DNA of 22,954 bases from CAYSIX01 sp964431205. Lineage in GTDB: Bacteria > Planctomycetota > Phycisphaerae > Phycisphaerales > Phycisphaeraceae. The stretch lies in contig CAYSIX010000039.1 of the NCBI GenBank assembly GCA_964431205.1, positions 1 to 22,954 of the forward strand, in the 5' to 3' direction. The notes beneath the pieces were generated by a model. That model was not told the DNA's origin and searched no databases. It saw nothing but the letters and a program-made list of their open reading frames with translations. Shown here piece after piece: positions 22,620 through 22,954 of this stretch. Each line of letters opens with the position of its first letter. Position 1 is the stretch's first letter. Made by a program: the position numbers and the translations under genes.

Positions 22620-22623
22620 TGGG

Positions 22624-22641
22624 ATCCTCGGTGGGGAGGAT
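22624..22641 (+). terminator. Weak hairpin after paralog D
   Basis: ATCCTC (22624-22629) and GAGGAT (22636-22641) form a 6-bp stem with a 6-nt loop, followed by TT then GGG. It begins four bases after the stop codon. It is too weak to call firmly; the spacer to the convergent AraC gene holds no better candidate. Confidence 0.3.
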
Positions 22642-22695
22642 TTGGGATAACAAGCGTTCTGACCATACAGAAGCAAGAGAATCAAGTGCAGTCGA

Positions 22696-22711
22696 CATCG
22701 ATAAATCGATG
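22696..22711. repeat. Short palindrome in the convergent spacer
   Basis: CATCGAT, AA, ATCGATG is a 7-bp inverted repeat with a 2-nt centre between the end of paralog D and the AraC-family gene. It could be an operator-like site. Nothing else recognisable was found in 22642-22834 apart from the duplication at 22802-22823. Confidence 0.3.
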
Positions 22712-22801
22712 CCAGTTCCGGTCGGATTGACCCGTATGGGGTTCGAACAGCAGCACGGGACACCTCTTTAGCGCGGCTTTGATGGCTTGGAGGCGCGAAC
22801 T

Positions 22802-22823
22802 GCGACGCATTGGCGACGCATTG
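22802..22823. repeat. 11-bp tandem duplication
   Basis: GCGACGCATTG occurs twice back to back, followed by a third partial GCG. It lies just beyond the stop codon of the AraC-family gene and looks like a small slippage duplication. Confidence 0.6.
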
Positions 22824-22834
22824 GCGGTCGATCT

Positions 22835-22954
22835 TCACGGTCGAATCAAGGACTGCTCCCGCAGGCGGTAGGCACGCGGTGTCATCCCGTAGCGGCGTCT
22901 GAACAGGCGGTAGAAGTAGCTGAGGTTTTCCAGTCCGCAGTCGAGCACGATCTC
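22835..22954 (-). CDS. AraC-family transcriptional regulator, C-terminal end (partial)
   Basis: The last 39 codons are visible on the minus strand, and the gene continues past the window edge. They read GLENLSYFYRLFRRRYG and MTPRAYRLR, the second helix-turn-helix and closing segment of AraC/XylS DNA-binding domains, ending at TGA (complement of 22835-22837). The start and effector domain are outside the window. It is convergent with the enzyme cluster and could regulate it, which is inference from position. Confidence 0.85.
   Translation of the reverse strand, partial: EIVLDCGLENLSYFYRLFRRRYGMTPRAYRLREQSLIRP

Noticed and set aside
1..22954. CRISPR arrays, tRNA or rRNA genes
   Set aside because: No regularly spaced repeats, no cloverleaf with conserved GGTTCGA-type arm in a suitable context and no rRNA-like sequence were noticed.

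Overview
This GC-rich window most likely comes from a Planctomycetota bacterium, probably of the Phycisphaerae type. The evidence is the combination of PEP-CTERM sorting tails, tandem dockerin-type calcium repeats, LamG-like secreted proteins and a prepilin-type FTLIELLVVIS segment ending in LLPALGKAR. No rRNA, tRNA or CRISPR array was seen. The assignment rests on family composition only.

Layout. Positions 1-1129 are a graveyard of IS3-family insertion sequences on the minus strand: one orfA, a truncated orfB that abuts a possible DNA-methylase fragment, and an older, internally deleted orfA copy. Each orfA copy has the same left-end sequence upstream. Positions 1130-1427 hold no gene but two inverted repeats. 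Positions 1428-6178 form a minus-strand operon, read HpcH/HpaI-type aldolase, then GH38-like alpha-mannosidase, then PfkB sugar kinase. Positions 6179-6530 are a divergent regulatory region with a near-consensus sigma-70 promoter firing rightward. Positions 6531-10534 encode a LamG/dockerin/PEP-CTERM protein fused in frame to a prepilin-like protein, a GntR/FCD regulator and a LamG/PEP-CTERM protein, closed by a clear intrinsic terminator. Positions 10638-22619 form a long co-directional gene cluster with very short gaps or overlaps: GH-like paralog A, a beta-propeller, a sodium:solute symporter, GH-like paralog B, an M55 D-aminopeptidase-like protein, a sugar isomerase/epimerase, and GH-like paralogs C and D. 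The right edge carries the C-terminal end of a convergent AraC-family regulator.

The central feature is a family of four paralogous secreted proteins (A-D, about 550-660 residues). I do not recognise them as a named family. They share a TIM-barrel-like N-terminal part with an invariant E-L-D-F-(M/L)-R motif and a second invariant Glu 104-106 residues later, followed by a beta-rich C-terminal domain. They carry different export signals: Sec plus dockerin plus PEP-CTERM (A), Sec-like (B) and twin-arginine (C and D). With the transporter, isomerase, aldolase, kinase, GH38 enzyme and two regulators, the simplest reading is a glycan-utilisation locus. In that model A-D act outside the cytoplasm, the symporter imports the product, and the isomerase, kinase and aldolase feed it into central metabolism. 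The substrate cannot be read from the sequence, and the M55 peptidase is an unexpected partner.
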